Positions 26,190 to 35,174 of a stretch of 64,000 bases of DNA are shown here, piece after piece. Under the pieces are notes generated by a model. That model worked only from the letters and a program-made list of their open reading frames with translations, was not told the DNA's origin and searched no databases. Numbering within the stretch: the first letter of the stretch is position 1; each line of letters begins with the position of its first letter. Source of the DNA: UBA1240 sp045599185 (lineage in GTDB: Bacteria > Spirochaetota > Spirochaetia > Treponematales > Treponemataceae); NCBI GenBank assembly GCA_045599185.1, contig JAZRVO010000003.1, positions 52,510 through 116,509 on the forward strand, in the 5' to 3' direction. The translations under genes and the position numbers were made by a program.

Positions 26190-27089
26190 ATGGCAAATAC
26201 TTTTGGCTTAAAAACTAGCGAAATTGCAGTAATTTGTTTTACTTCTGCAAAAAACCTGCACGAGCGTGCACTTTCGGTAAACAATACATGGCTTAAAAAT
26301 TTTGAAAAAGGCTATCTGGTTGGCGGAAATTTTTACGCCGACGATTTGAAAATGATTTGTCTTGGCGACCACGTTGGCGAAGATTATTTTTCTGCAACGC
26401 CAAAACAGTTTTACGGCCTTAAAGCCATGACCGAAAAATTCCCCGAAGCAAAATGGTTTTTTATAAACGGCTGCGATGCATGGCTTGACGCGGCAAATTT
26501 AACCGAAGCTTTGGGCGCATTTGACGATTCAAAAGACCTGTTTGTCGGCGGCAATTTTGCCAGACGTTCCGTAAAATTGCAGAACGGCGAAGATTTTTCA
26601 TTTTATTTTCCAAGCGGCGGCAGTGGTTTTGCCTTAAGCAGCAGCCTTGCAAAAAAACTCGCTTCAAAAACAGAATTTATTCTTGAAGACTTGCAGAAAT
26701 ATGAACTTTTTGCCAAAGGCGCCTGCGACTGCACGCTGGCTTTTTACCTTTTAACCCTTTTTGGCATAAAACCAAGCTATGTTGAAGGTTTTTACGCCGT
26801 TCAGCCCTATCAGTACCCCGGCGACGTTTACATAAACGGGGAATTTAAGGAAGTTTCCGAACCACTGATAGAAAAGCCAATAGCCTTTCACACTTTGACA
26901 ATTCGCGAAATGTACATGCTTAATGCCGGCAAAATGCCCAAAAAACCGAATTTTATTGACAAATGCGTTGACAAATTTGCAAGGCTTTTTTCGCGCAAGC
27001 TGAAGACAAAACGTTTTGTAAACGCGGTTTTGCAGCCCATTTACGGCAGAAAACCGAAAAATGCAAGAAAAATTGAACAAGGAAAATAA
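26190..27089 (+). CDS. Fringe-like glycosyltransferase
   Basis: The 299-residue protein resembles the Fringe/beta-1,3-galactosyltransferase group (GT31-like). It has KWFFINGCDAWLD at about residue 88 in the place of the DDD motif, and the acceptor-site stretch YFPSGGSGFALSSSLAKKL at about residue 136. ACDCTLAFYL at about 183 fits the catalytic region. One odd point is that the metal motif has only one Asp (CDAW). It is one base after the previous stop and one base before the next start, so it is in an operon. Confidence 0.7.
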   Translation: MANTFGLKTSEIAVICFTSAKNLHERALSVNNTWLKNFEKGYLVGGNFYADDLKMICLGDHVGEDYFSATPKQFYGLKAMTEKFPEAKWFFINGCDAWLDAANLTEALGAFDDSKDLFVGGNFARRSVKLQNGEDFSFYFPSGGSGFALSSSLAKKLASKTEFILEDLQKYELFAKGACDCTLAFYLLTLFGIKPSYVEGFYAVQPYQYPGDVYINGEFKEVSEPLIEKPIAFHTLTIREMYMLNAGKMPKKPNFIDKCVDKFARLFSRKLKTKRFVNAVLQPIYGRKPKNARKIEQGK

Positions 27090-27090
27090 A

Positions 27091-28038
27091 ATGTCTGAAT
27101 ATTTGTGCAAAACGCCGGTTGTAATGATAGTTTTTAATCGCCCGGACACGGCGAATCAGGTTTTTGAAATTGTGCGAAAGGCAAAACCGCCGAAACTGCT
27201 GTTAATTGGCGACGGCGCGCGACAAAACAAGCCCGGTGAAGCTGAAAAAGTTGAAGAATGCCGTAAAATTCAGCAAAAAGTTGACTGGCCTTGCGAAGTT
27301 TTAACCAATTTTTCAGATACAAACATGGGCTGCAAAAAGCGCATTTCTTCCGGCCTAAACTGGGTTTTCAGCGTGGTTGAACGCGCCATAATTCTTGAAG
27401 ACGACTGCAAGCCTGCCGAATGTTTTTTCAGGTTTTGCGACGAAATGCTGGAATATTACAAGGACGACGAGCGCATTATGCTTGTTTCCGGCGACAACCA
27501 AAGCCCCAAATGCCAGAAACTGGAAGAAAGCTACTATTTTACGAAGCACGTGCACATTTGGGGCTGGGCAACATGGCGCCGTGCATGGCAGAAAAACGAC
27601 ACCAGCATGAAAGACTGGCCTAAGATAAAAGAAAGCGGCGCTTTTAACCATCTTTTTAAGCATCCGCGGTACAATTTTTACTGGAAACAGTTTTTCAACA
27701 TTCTGCATGATAACCGGGTTAATTCGTGGGCAGGCCCGTGGGTTTATTCGGTTTGGAAAGAATCTGCGCTGGCTGTTGCACCAAAGAACAACCTGATTAC
27801 CAATATTGGCTTTGGAGAAGACGCTACGCACACCAAAAGCGGCAGCATTTACGCCCAAATGCAAACGGACGAACTGGAATTTCCGCTTGTTCACCCCAAA
27901 TTCGTGCTTGCAGATGCAAAACTGGACGAACTTGAAATGAAACAGCGCTGCAAAGACGACGGCAGGTTGCCCTACCCATTGGACAAATGGGCATCACAAT
28001 TGAAGTGGTTTGCAATTAAACGCATACTGAAAAAATAG
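27091..28038 (+). CDS. HlpA-type family 2-like glycosyltransferase
   Basis: The 315-residue product has a GT-A start, TPVVMIVFNRPDTANQVF, then LLLIGDGAR, the acidic stretch ILEDDCKP at about residue 98, and HIWGWATWRRAW at about residue 155. This set is shared with proteins annotated as nucleotide-diphospho-sugar transferases or HlpA-like in capsule and LPS-type loci. The ATG at 27091 directly follows the previous stop. The product and acceptor are unknown. Confidence 0.75.
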   Translation: MSEYLCKTPVVMIVFNRPDTANQVFEIVRKAKPPKLLLIGDGARQNKPGEAEKVEECRKIQQKVDWPCEVLTNFSDTNMGCKKRISSGLNWVFSVVERAIILEDDCKPAECFFRFCDEMLEYYKDDERIMLVSGDNQSPKCQKLEESYYFTKHVHIWGWATWRRAWQKNDTSMKDWPKIKESGAFNHLFKHPRYNFYWKQFFNILHDNRVNSWAGPWVYSVWKESALAVAPKNNLITNIGFGEDATHTKSGSIYAQMQTDELEFPLVHPKFVLADAKLDELEMKQRCKDDGRLPYPLDKWASQLKWFAIKRILKK

Positions 28039-28167
28039 CAATTCCTGCAATATTTCACGCTTAACCTTTTGCATTGTACTTTCTGCTGGCGGTAAATAGA
28101 AAATACTTAACCGGCGCAAAGCTTTGGCTTTAAATTTTATGGAAAATTCGGTACAATTCTTTACGCT

Positions 28168-29040
28168 ATGAGAAAAACGCAATTTTATAAACTTTTTGGC
28201 GGTCTTGGCAACCAGCTTTTTCAGTACGCCTACGGTCTTGGGCAAATTGAAAACGGCGAAAAGCTGCGCTTTATTCTTAACAAAGATGCGTCTACCAGAA
28301 AAAGCCTTAGCATAAATGAACTTTTTGAAATTGATAACAGCCTGATAATTGCACCAAAAACCAAAATTGCTCTTAATTTTTATAAATTTTACGCAAAATA
28401 CCTTTGCAAAAGCTGGCATGCAGATTTTTTTCAGGAATATGTTTTTGCTGAAAATTTAAATAAACTGCAAAAATCGCCGGTTTTTGGCTTTAGAAAAAAT
28501 GAATTTTACGAAAAAAGCCCTGAAAGCGCCTTCATAAAGGCACACAACGCCGTAAGCCTGCACATTCGTGGTGGAGATTATAACAGGATTGACGTTTTTA
28601 GAGATTTTGGAAATATTTGCAATTTGGAATATTACAGAACGGCAATAAAAATGATTTGCGCAGAAATTACAGAGCCGGTTTTTTTGGTTTTTACCAACGA
28701 CGGTAAATTTGCCCGTGATTTTATAGAAGAAATTAAAAAAGACGAATATTTTCAGCAGAATGATGTAAAATTCATGTTTTTAAATGAACTTGCAGAAAAC
28801 AAAAGCGAGCAAATTTTGCAAGAAAATTCAAATAAAAACAAAAAAGACGACGCTTTTGAACTTTATTTACAAAGCATTTGCAAGGCAAACATTATTGCCA
28901 ATTCAACTTACAGCTGGTGGGGCGCATTTTTTAACCAGAACCCGCAGAAAATTGTAATTTCACCAAAAAAATGGCACAATTCGCGGCCGCAAATGATAGA
29001 AAATCTTGTGCCAGACCGCTGCAACTGGAGAAAAATCTGA
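28168..29040 (+). CDS. Alpha-1,2-fucosyltransferase-like protein (GT11)
   Basis: GT11 enzymes move fucose (rarely other sugars) from GDP-fucose to a galactose. The 290-residue protein has motif FGGLGNQLFQYAYGLG near residue 10, the HxRRGDY-like motif as VSLHIRGGDY at about residue 132, and ANSTYSWWGAFFNQNP at about 243. The second Arg of HxRRGDY is Gly here, which is a common variant. It overlaps a second GT11 gene as TGATG. A TACAAT box lies 11 bases before its ATG. Base composition is more AT-rich than in the genes before 24 kb. Confidence 0.85.
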   Translation: MRKTQFYKLFGGLGNQLFQYAYGLGQIENGEKLRFILNKDASTRKSLSINELFEIDNSLIIAPKTKIALNFYKFYAKYLCKSWHADFFQEYVFAENLNKLQKSPVFGFRKNEFYEKSPESAFIKAHNAVSLHIRGGDYNRIDVFRDFGNICNLEYYRTAIKMICAEITEPVFLVFTNDGKFARDFIEEIKKDEYFQQNDVKFMFLNELAENKSEQILQENSNKNKKDDAFELYLQSICKANIIANSTYSWWGAFFNQNPQKIVISPKKWHNSRPQMIENLVPDRCNWRKI

Positions 29041-29903
29041 TGAAAATTGTAAAAATTAAAAGCGGCCTTGGAAACCAGATGTTTCAGTATGCGTTTGCAA
29101 AGGCCTGCCAGAAAAAAAGCGGTGAAACTGTACTTTTGGACCTTTCCAACTACAATACGGAACATTTGCACAACGGCTACGAACTGAACAGGCTTTTCTG
29201 CATTGATTTGCCGGTGGCAGGCCGCAGCGAATGCAATAAAATTGCTACAATTCCGGACAGTTTTTTGCGCCGCATCAGGCGGAAATTTTTCACCAAGAAA
29301 ACCCACATAATTGAAAACGAACAGATTTTTGACGAGCGTTTTTTTAACTGCAACGGTAATTTTTATTTTGAAGGTTACTGGCAGAATGAAGATTATTTTT
29401 CCAATATAAAGGAAGAAATCAGTTCAATTTTTGCGTTTAAGCCCCAGCTTGACGAAAAAAACATTCAGCTGATGCAGAAACTGGACGCAAATTCTGCAAG
29501 CATTCATGTGCGGCGCGGCGATTATTTGCTGAAGGAAAACCAGAATTTGAACCTTTGTACACTTGAATATTATCAGAAAGCTTTGAAAAGCCTTTTTGAA
29601 CAGAAACAAATATCAAATTTGCTGTTTTTTTCTGACGATATTAGCTGGTGCAGGGAAAATTTTACCGACCTGCAGGTGCCGGTAACTTTTGTAGACTGGA
29701 ACACCGGTGAAAACTCATGGCAGGACATGGCACTTATGGCAAAATGCGGCAATAACATTATTGCCAACAGCTCATTCAGCTGGTGGGGCGCATATTTGAA
29801 TCAAAATCCTGAAAAAATAGTGATTGCGCCGGCGTTCTGGAACAGCAAAAACGCACAGACAGAAAAAAAATTGCCCAAAAACTGGCAGGTTCTTAAAATA
29901 TGA
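29040..29903 (+). CDS. Second alpha-1,2-fucosyltransferase-like protein (GT11)
   Basis: The 287-residue product starts at the ATG overlapping the previous stop. It has SGLGNQMFQYAFAKAC at residue 9, the full HxRRGDY motif as IHVRRGDYLL at about 153, and ANSSFSWWGAYLNQNP at about 241. It is clearly related to the neighbour but not a recent copy, as the sequences differ at most positions outside the motifs. The pair suggests two separate fucose or fucose-like linkages in the glycan. No GDP-fucose synthesis genes are in the window. Confidence 0.87.
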   Translation: MKIVKIKSGLGNQMFQYAFAKACQKKSGETVLLDLSNYNTEHLHNGYELNRLFCIDLPVAGRSECNKIATIPDSFLRRIRRKFFTKKTHIIENEQIFDERFFNCNGNFYFEGYWQNEDYFSNIKEEISSIFAFKPQLDEKNIQLMQKLDANSASIHVRRGDYLLKENQNLNLCTLEYYQKALKSLFEQKQISNLLFFSDDISWCRENFTDLQVPVTFVDWNTGENSWQDMALMAKCGNNIIANSSFSWWGAYLNQNPEKIVIAPAFWNSKNAQTEKKLPKNWQVLKI

Positions 29904-30703
29904 AGCAATTTTACGGCGCCGCCAATTTGCAGAATGCGAAAATTTCTGTAATCATTCCGGCTTACAACGCAGAAAAAACTTTGCAGGCAGCAATGCAAAG
30001 CTGCATTGACCAGACTTTTAAACCATTTGAAGTAATTATCATAAACGACGGTTCTACGGACAAAACCGAAGAAACTGCAAATTCTTTTATCCAAAACCAG
30101 CAAACGAATGTTAAATTTTCAGTAATTACCGTAAAAAACGGCGGCGTTTCTAAAGCGCGCAACACGGGCATAAAACAGGCATCTGGCGATTTTATTGCTT
30201 TTTTAGACAGCGATGATGCGTGGCATGCTGAAAAACTTGAAAAACAGATTGAAGCTTTCAAGAATTTTCCAAACGCGGCTTTGGTTTCTACAAACAGCAC
30301 GGTAAAAAATCACTTCAGCGGCCAAACCAAAGAGGTAAGTTTTACGCATCTTTTAATCCGAAACCACGTAATAACATCTTCTGCAATGGTGCCGGCAACA
30401 GTAATTAAAAACTGCATGTTCGACCAGTCTTTGCGCCGCGCCGAAGATTACAATTTATGGCTTAAACTGGGCAAAATCGGCAAAATCGTTTTCATCGACC
30501 AAAAACTGGTATTTTTTGCCGACAAACGGACTTTTGGTGCTTCCGGACTTTCTGCAAATTTTCACGCCCTAACCGCTGACGAACTGAAAGGCCACACAAA
30601 ACTTTTGCTTTCCGGCACAATAAACATTGGCCAATATTTTTTTGCCACCGGCATGACTTGCGTAAAGTACCTGCGTAAATGTATAATATATTACTTAACT
30701 TAA
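29900..30703 (+). CDS. Family 2 glycosyltransferase
   Basis: The 267-residue protein has the GT2 core ISVIIPAYNAEKTLQAAMQS, IIINDGSTDKTEE at about residue 50, GVSKARNTGIKQASGDFIAFLDSDDAW at about 90 (only its parts FLDSDDAW are quoted as the metal site), and the later stretch RRAEDYNLWLKLG. It overlaps the GT11 gene as ATGA. No membrane segment is seen. It most likely adds a sugar to the same lipid-linked glycan. Confidence 0.87.
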   Translation: MKQFYGAANLQNAKISVIIPAYNAEKTLQAAMQSCIDQTFKPFEVIIINDGSTDKTEETANSFIQNQQTNVKFSVITVKNGGVSKARNTGIKQASGDFIAFLDSDDAWHAEKLEKQIEAFKNFPNAALVSTNSTVKNHFSGQTKEVSFTHLLIRNHVITSSAMVPATVIKNCMFDQSLRRAEDYNLWLKLGKIGKIVFIDQKLVFFADKRTFGASGLSANFHALTADELKGHTKLLLSGTINIGQYFFATGMTCVKYLRKCIIYYLT

Positions 30704-30829
30704 AGTAAGCTGAATTAGCTTTCCGCAAAGTTAAGCGTGAAGAAAACATCAAAAGGTGTTTGCTGGCTTTAAAAATTGCAGTTTTTAAAAGCCTTTTACC
30801 AGAAAATTTACGATTTTACGCGATTTTAT

Positions 30830-31960
30830 ATGACAAAAATTCTTTTTACAGCTTCAAGGCAAAGCCATTTTAACCAGTTTCATTTGCCTTATTTGGAATA
30901 TTACAGCAAAAAAGGTGCAAAAATTTTTACGGCCGCACAGGGCGAAGCTGATTATTCATTTGAGGCAAAGCATTACAATATAGAATTTTACAAAGGCAAG
31001 CCGTGGAAAAACCTGAAAACCTCATTTGCCGTAAAAAAAATCATCAAAACAGAAAAAATTGACATTGTAATAAGCAATGCAACTTTAGCAGGAATCGTTA
31101 CGCGTCTTGCCGTTCTTTTTTGCGTAAATAAGCCGGTTGTAATTCACAGCTGTCACGGTTATCTGTTCAGCAAAAATACGCCCAAAGTTAAAAAAGCCAT
31201 AATGATTTTTATTGAAAAATTCTTTGCGCCCATTACAAAGCTTTGCATTACAATGAATTATGAAGATTTTGAAATGGCAAAAAAATACAGGCTAGGCGAA
31301 ATTGTAAAAAACGTGCCCGGAATTGGAATAAAACCCTACGCGCCCAAAGCCTGCACCGCAGAAGAAATAAAAAACACAAAAAAGGCCTTGCTCGGTAACT
31401 TTTACACCGATTCCGATGTTTTATATTTCGTATACGCTGCTGAATTTTCCAAAAGAAAAAATCAGCAGCAGCTTCTTGAATATTTTCTGCCGCTTTTACG
31501 GCAAAACCCCGACTGGGTTTTAATACTTGCAGGTGCAGGTTCAGAATGGCAGAATATCCAGAATAAAGTTTTGCAGGAAAATATGCAAAATCAAGTAATT
31601 TTGCCGGGTTTTGTAAAAAATATTGACGAAATGCTTAGTTTTTGCAATTTTGTAATTTCTTTCAGTAAAAGCGAAGGCTTACCATTCAATTTGCTGGAAG
31701 CCATGCAGCGACAAAAACCCGTGATTGCGTCCCGGGTGAAAGGTCACAGCGATTTAATTGAAGACGGTAAAAACGGCTTTCTATTCAGTTTGGAAAACTT
31801 TGACGAATTCAAAGATAAAATTGAAAAAATTGCCGAAGATGCCGAATTACAAAGAGTTTTTGCAGAAAAAAGCCGTGAAAAAGCTGCTTTTTTTGAATTG
31901 AATAACGTTTTTGACCAGATTATTAGGACTTATACTTTAGCCGACGGCAGACTTGAATAG
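30830..31960 (+). CDS. Family 4 glycosyltransferase (GT-B fold)
   Basis: The 376-residue product, from the ATG at 30830, has ILFTASRQSHFNQFHLPYLEYY at its N terminus in the style of GT4 enzymes that use UDP-sugars, HSCHGYLFS at about residue 105, and the C-terminal donor-binding stretch SFSKSEGLPFNLLEAMQRQKPVI with the glutamates of the EX7E motif at about residue 290. A longer frame would need a TTG start at 30776 and is less likely. It is three bases before the sugar-1-phosphate transferase. Confidence 0.87.
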   Translation: MTKILFTASRQSHFNQFHLPYLEYYSKKGAKIFTAAQGEADYSFEAKHYNIEFYKGKPWKNLKTSFAVKKIIKTEKIDIVISNATLAGIVTRLAVLFCVNKPVVIHSCHGYLFSKNTPKVKKAIMIFIEKFFAPITKLCITMNYEDFEMAKKYRLGEIVKNVPGIGIKPYAPKACTAEEIKNTKKALLGNFYTDSDVLYFVYAAEFSKRKNQQQLLEYFLPLLRQNPDWVLILAGAGSEWQNIQNKVLQENMQNQVILPGFVKNIDEMLSFCNFVISFSKSEGLPFNLLEAMQRQKPVIASRVKGHSDLIEDGKNGFLFSLENFDEFKDKIEKIAEDAELQRVFAEKSREKAAFFELNNVFDQIIRTYTLADGRLE

Positions 31961-31963
31961 ATT

Positions 31964-33358
31964 ATGATTAACGAAAACCAGCGGACTTTGAACCGCGTTC
32001 AGATATTTTTAGATTTACTTTGCATTCCACTAGCCTTCCTTTTGGCTTATTTTTTCCGTTTTGAACTTTTCAACGGTACAAACAATATGCCATTTGAAAT
32101 GACGATTTTTTTAATTTTCATTTTAATGCCAATATATTTTTTGCTGTACAGTGCTTTCGGGCTTTACAGTTCACGGCGCACCAAGCCTTTTTATGAAGAA
32201 ATTGCTTCAATCATTTACTCAAATGCAATTGCTACGCTGCTTTTTGTTTTGATTTTGTACATTGCAAAAATCATGCACTTTTCGCGCTATGCGGCGGTGC
32301 TTATTGCCATTTTCAATACTTTAATTACAATCTCAAGCCGCCTGATAATTCGTTTTGTGTTAACAACTTACCGTAAGCGTGGCTACAACAAGCGTTTCTG
32401 CCTTGTAATTGGCACAAACCAGTTAAGCCGCAAATTTATAGACAAAACGCGCAAACACCCTGAATGGGCATACGAAATTACCGGCGTTGTTTCTGAAAAC
32501 GACTATCAGAAATCCAATTTCTGGGGTATTTCAATTATTGGCACAGTTGAAAAATTGGAAGGAATTCTGGCAAACCGTTATTTTGACATGGTTGTTGTGG
32601 CTTTATCGCCAAAAGATTACGCCCAGATTGACAGAATCATTCCACTTTGCGAGAAAAATGGTGCGCGCATTCTGATTGTGCCCTACTACAGCGAATACAT
32701 TCCGGCAAAGCCAGCTTTTGAAGATTTGGACGGACTGCCTGTTATTGATACGCGCTACATTCCTCTTGATTCTTCAATTCACCAGATGTTTAAGCGCAGT
32801 TTTGACATTGCTTTTTCACTTTTTGCAATTATCCTGTTTTCGCCTGTAATGATTTTTGCTGCAATAATGACAAAAATTACTTCGCCAGGTCCGATTTTAT
32901 ACAAACAGGAAAGAATGGGGCTAAATCAGAAAAGCTTTAATATGTACAAATTTCGTTCCATGCGCGTTCAGTCAGAACAGTCCAGCAACACAACCTGGAC
33001 AACGAAAGATGATCCGCGTAAAACCAAATGGGGCGAATTTATGCGCAAAACCAGCATTGACGAATTGCCGCAGTTTTTCAATATTCTTTCAGGTTCAATG
33101 TCTGTTGTTGGTCCGCGCCCTGAACGCCCGTATTTTGTTGCCCAGTTTAAAGAAACCGTACCGCGCTACATGATCAAGCATCAGGTTAGACCTGGTTTAA
33201 CAGGCTGGGCACAGGTTAACGGGTGGCGCGGCGATACTTCAATAGAAAAACGCATCGAGCATGACATTTACTATATTGAAAACTGGTCTTTTATGTTTGA
33301 CATGAAAATCATTTTTTTAACGGTTTTTAGAGGATTTATCAACAAAAACGCATACTAA
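31964..33358 (+). CDS. Polyprenyl-phosphate sugar-1-phosphate transferase (WbaP/WcaJ type)
   Basis: This membrane enzyme starts glycan synthesis by moving a hexose-1-phosphate from a UDP-sugar onto undecaprenyl phosphate. The 464-residue protein has four N-terminal membrane helices, a central Rossmann-like CoA-binding domain (LVIGTNQLSRKFID at about residue 145), a fifth hydrophobic segment at about 275, and the catalytic C terminus with YKQERMGLNQKSFNMYKFRSM, DELPQFFNIL, VGPRPERP and RPGLTGWAQVNG. The length is usual. It is the last gene of the glycosyltransferase run and is likely the initiating step of the locus. Confidence 0.93.
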   Translation: MINENQRTLNRVQIFLDLLCIPLAFLLAYFFRFELFNGTNNMPFEMTIFLIFILMPIYFLLYSAFGLYSSRRTKPFYEEIASIIYSNAIATLLFVLILYIAKIMHFSRYAAVLIAIFNTLITISSRLIIRFVLTTYRKRGYNKRFCLVIGTNQLSRKFIDKTRKHPEWAYEITGVVSENDYQKSNFWGISIIGTVEKLEGILANRYFDMVVVALSPKDYAQIDRIIPLCEKNGARILIVPYYSEYIPAKPAFEDLDGLPVIDTRYIPLDSSIHQMFKRSFDIAFSLFAIILFSPVMIFAAIMTKITSPGPILYKQERMGLNQKSFNMYKFRSMRVQSEQSSNTTWTTKDDPRKTKWGEFMRKTSIDELPQFFNILSGSMSVVGPRPERPYFVAQFKETVPRYMIKHQVRPGLTGWAQVNGWRGDTSIEKRIEHDIYYIENWSFMFDMKIIFLTVFRGFINKNAY

Positions 33359-33381
33359 AAGTATTGTATTCTGTTACAAAC

Positions 33382-33411
33382 TTGAAAATTCTAAAAAAAT
33401 GGAGGTATAAT
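33382..33411 (+). promoter_or_regulatory. Candidate promoter of the outer-membrane protein gene
   Basis: TTGAAA at 33382-33387 and TATAAT at 33406-33411 are 18 bases apart. The -10 box ends six bases before the ATG and covers part of the GGAGG site at 33401-33405, so the transcript from here would be leaderless and would lack that site. Confidence 0.5.
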
Positions 33412-33417
33412 AGCACG

Positions 33418-35097
33418 ATGCGTTTAAATAAAAAGATTTTCTGCTTTCTGTTATTCCTCATTTTTTTTAGTACAAGTACAATTTTTTCTCAAACAGCAGG
33501 CAACAGGTTTCAAATTACTTCGGTTAAATATGAACTGGAAGGACAAACCAGAGTAAGCGCATTAAAAGACATGCTGAAAATTGATCAGGATACTGTTTTT
33601 AAAAATCAGAAGGAATTTGACGATTATTTAGCCTGGGTACGCGCAGAATTTGACGGATTCAGGGTTTTTTCATATACAGAAGTTCAGGTTTTTTATGGCG
33701 TACGTAATGCGCAAACAGGTATTACACCCGTTGAACTGTTAATGAAAGCGAAAGACGGACACGGCAACAAAATTGTTGTACCTTTCCCAAAATATACATC
33801 AGCAAACGGATTGAAAATAACTTTTAAGGCTCGTAACTACAACTTTATGGGCACTATGCAGATGTTTGACCTTAACTTTGGGTACAACTATTACACTGCT
33901 GAAAAACCTGTAATCAAGCATATTATCAGTGCAGATACTGGTTTTACTGTTCCTTTTAAAGCATTTGGTCACGACATTAACTGGAATAACAATATCGAAG
34001 TCAGTAAAGTTTTTGTAGATAAGGACAAGGAAGCTTCAAAAACTTTTAAACCTGCGGTTAGTTATTCTACAAGCATAGGCATATGGTCTCAGATTGACAA
34101 AAAATCTTCAATTACTTTTTCTCCTAGTGCTTATATAAATTACACAGCTGAAGGTAATTTGTATTATGGTGTTGGTCAGTCTACTTCGTATAACCGGCGT
34201 TTAACAGATATAGCTTCATTAAATCTTAATTTCAGTGAATATTTTTACCGCAATCCTGAATATACAAACGATGTTCACTATTTGAATAATTCAATGGGTG
34301 CATCTATACCGATTACTCTTGGACGTATTCCAAACTTCAATAGTGTTACCTGGACGCCTTCAGTTTCATTCAGCTGGAACTGGGATGCTGATGCTTTGAA
34401 ACAAGATCCTGCAGCTTCCACTAAAAGCGATTTAATCGACCATCCAGACTTAAAAGGACCAACCGTAACGTTCTCACACTCCATAGGATCAGGAAAACTT
34501 GAGCGTGTCGGAAACTATCGAAAAGGGTTTTTGTTTTCTCTTGGTCAAAGCTGGACTTATAACCTTTATACGAAAGCAATACCAATGCCTGTGTTTACTT
34601 TGAATACCCAGATGTATCTTCCTAGCGACAGGATTGCATTATATAACCGTACCTACTGGTACTATAATATGGGTGGCAGTTCTTCTGCATTTGGAGGACG
34701 TATGCGCGGTATTCGTGATGACGATGCTTTTGCTTCTGATAATGCAATTGTATTCAACTTTGATGTACCAATGAAACTTCTTCAAACAGACTGGGCTGGC
34801 TGGGGATTCCCTTCATGGATGAGAAAAGTTGATTTTGAACTGTTTGTTTCGCCATTTGTGGATATTGCACTTGGGCATAATATTTATACTAATACAAACT
34901 TCCTGATTGCGGATGGTTATTATTCTGGCGGTATAGAAATTTTAGGATACCCTACCCACATGCGTAGTGTTATTGGCCGAATTAGCGTAGGCGTAGACTT
35001 ATCGCGCACAGTTTTACCGGGAAGAATAGTTAACAAAAGCTGGCGTCCGGATGTTTCGAAATATGAAATGTTCTTAGGGTTGGGTGTATTCTATTAA
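33418..35097 (+). CDS. Outer-membrane beta-barrel protein, possibly Omp85/BamA-like
   Basis: The 559-residue product from the ATG at 33418 has a signal peptide (NKKIFCFLLFLIFFSTSTIFS). Residues about 30-115 look like a single POTRA-like domain (FQITSVKYELEGQTRVSALKDML shown in part). The rest is rich in alternating aromatic and polar residues, as in a beta-barrel, and the chain ends with an aromatic residue (GLGVFY). A single POTRA-like part plus a barrel suggests an Omp85-family protein, or a treponeme-specific barrel. Codon use differs from the neighbours, with more T-ending codons. Its place next to the glycan locus could mean a role in surface export, which is inference. Confidence 0.6.
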   Translation: MRLNKKIFCFLLFLIFFSTSTIFSQTAGNRFQITSVKYELEGQTRVSALKDMLKIDQDTVFKNQKEFDDYLAWVRAEFDGFRVFSYTEVQVFYGVRNAQTGITPVELLMKAKDGHGNKIVVPFPKYTSANGLKITFKARNYNFMGTMQMFDLNFGYNYYTAEKPVIKHIISADTGFTVPFKAFGHDINWNNNIEVSKVFVDKDKEASKTFKPAVSYSTSIGIWSQIDKKSSITFSPSAYINYTAEGNLYYGVGQSTSYNRRLTDIASLNLNFSEYFYRNPEYTNDVHYLNNSMGASIPITLGRIPNFNSVTWTPSVSFSWNWDADALKQDPAASTKSDLIDHPDLKGPTVTFSHSIGSGKLERVGNYRKGFLFSLGQSWTYNLYTKAIPMPVFTLNTQMYLPSDRIALYNRTYWYYNMGGSSSAFGGRMRGIRDDDAFASDNAIVFNFDVPMKLLQTDWAGWGFPSWMRKVDFELFVSPFVDIALGHNIYTNTNFLIADGYYSGGIEILGYPTHMRSVIGRISVGVDLSRTVLPGRIVNKSWRPDVSKYEMFLGLGVFY

Positions 35098-35120
35098 AAA
35101 TATACAGAATAATTACGCAT

Positions 35121-35163
35121 AAAAAAAACAGGAACGGAGTTTTTCTCTGTTCCTGTTTTTTTT
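35121..35163. terminator. Bidirectional terminator between convergent genes
   Basis: ACAGGAAC at 35128-35135 pairs with GTTCCTGT at 35149-35156. Runs of A before and T after make it active on both strands, serving the barrel gene and the AlgJ-like gene. Confidence 0.92.
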
Positions 35164-35174
35164 ACACACATCCA

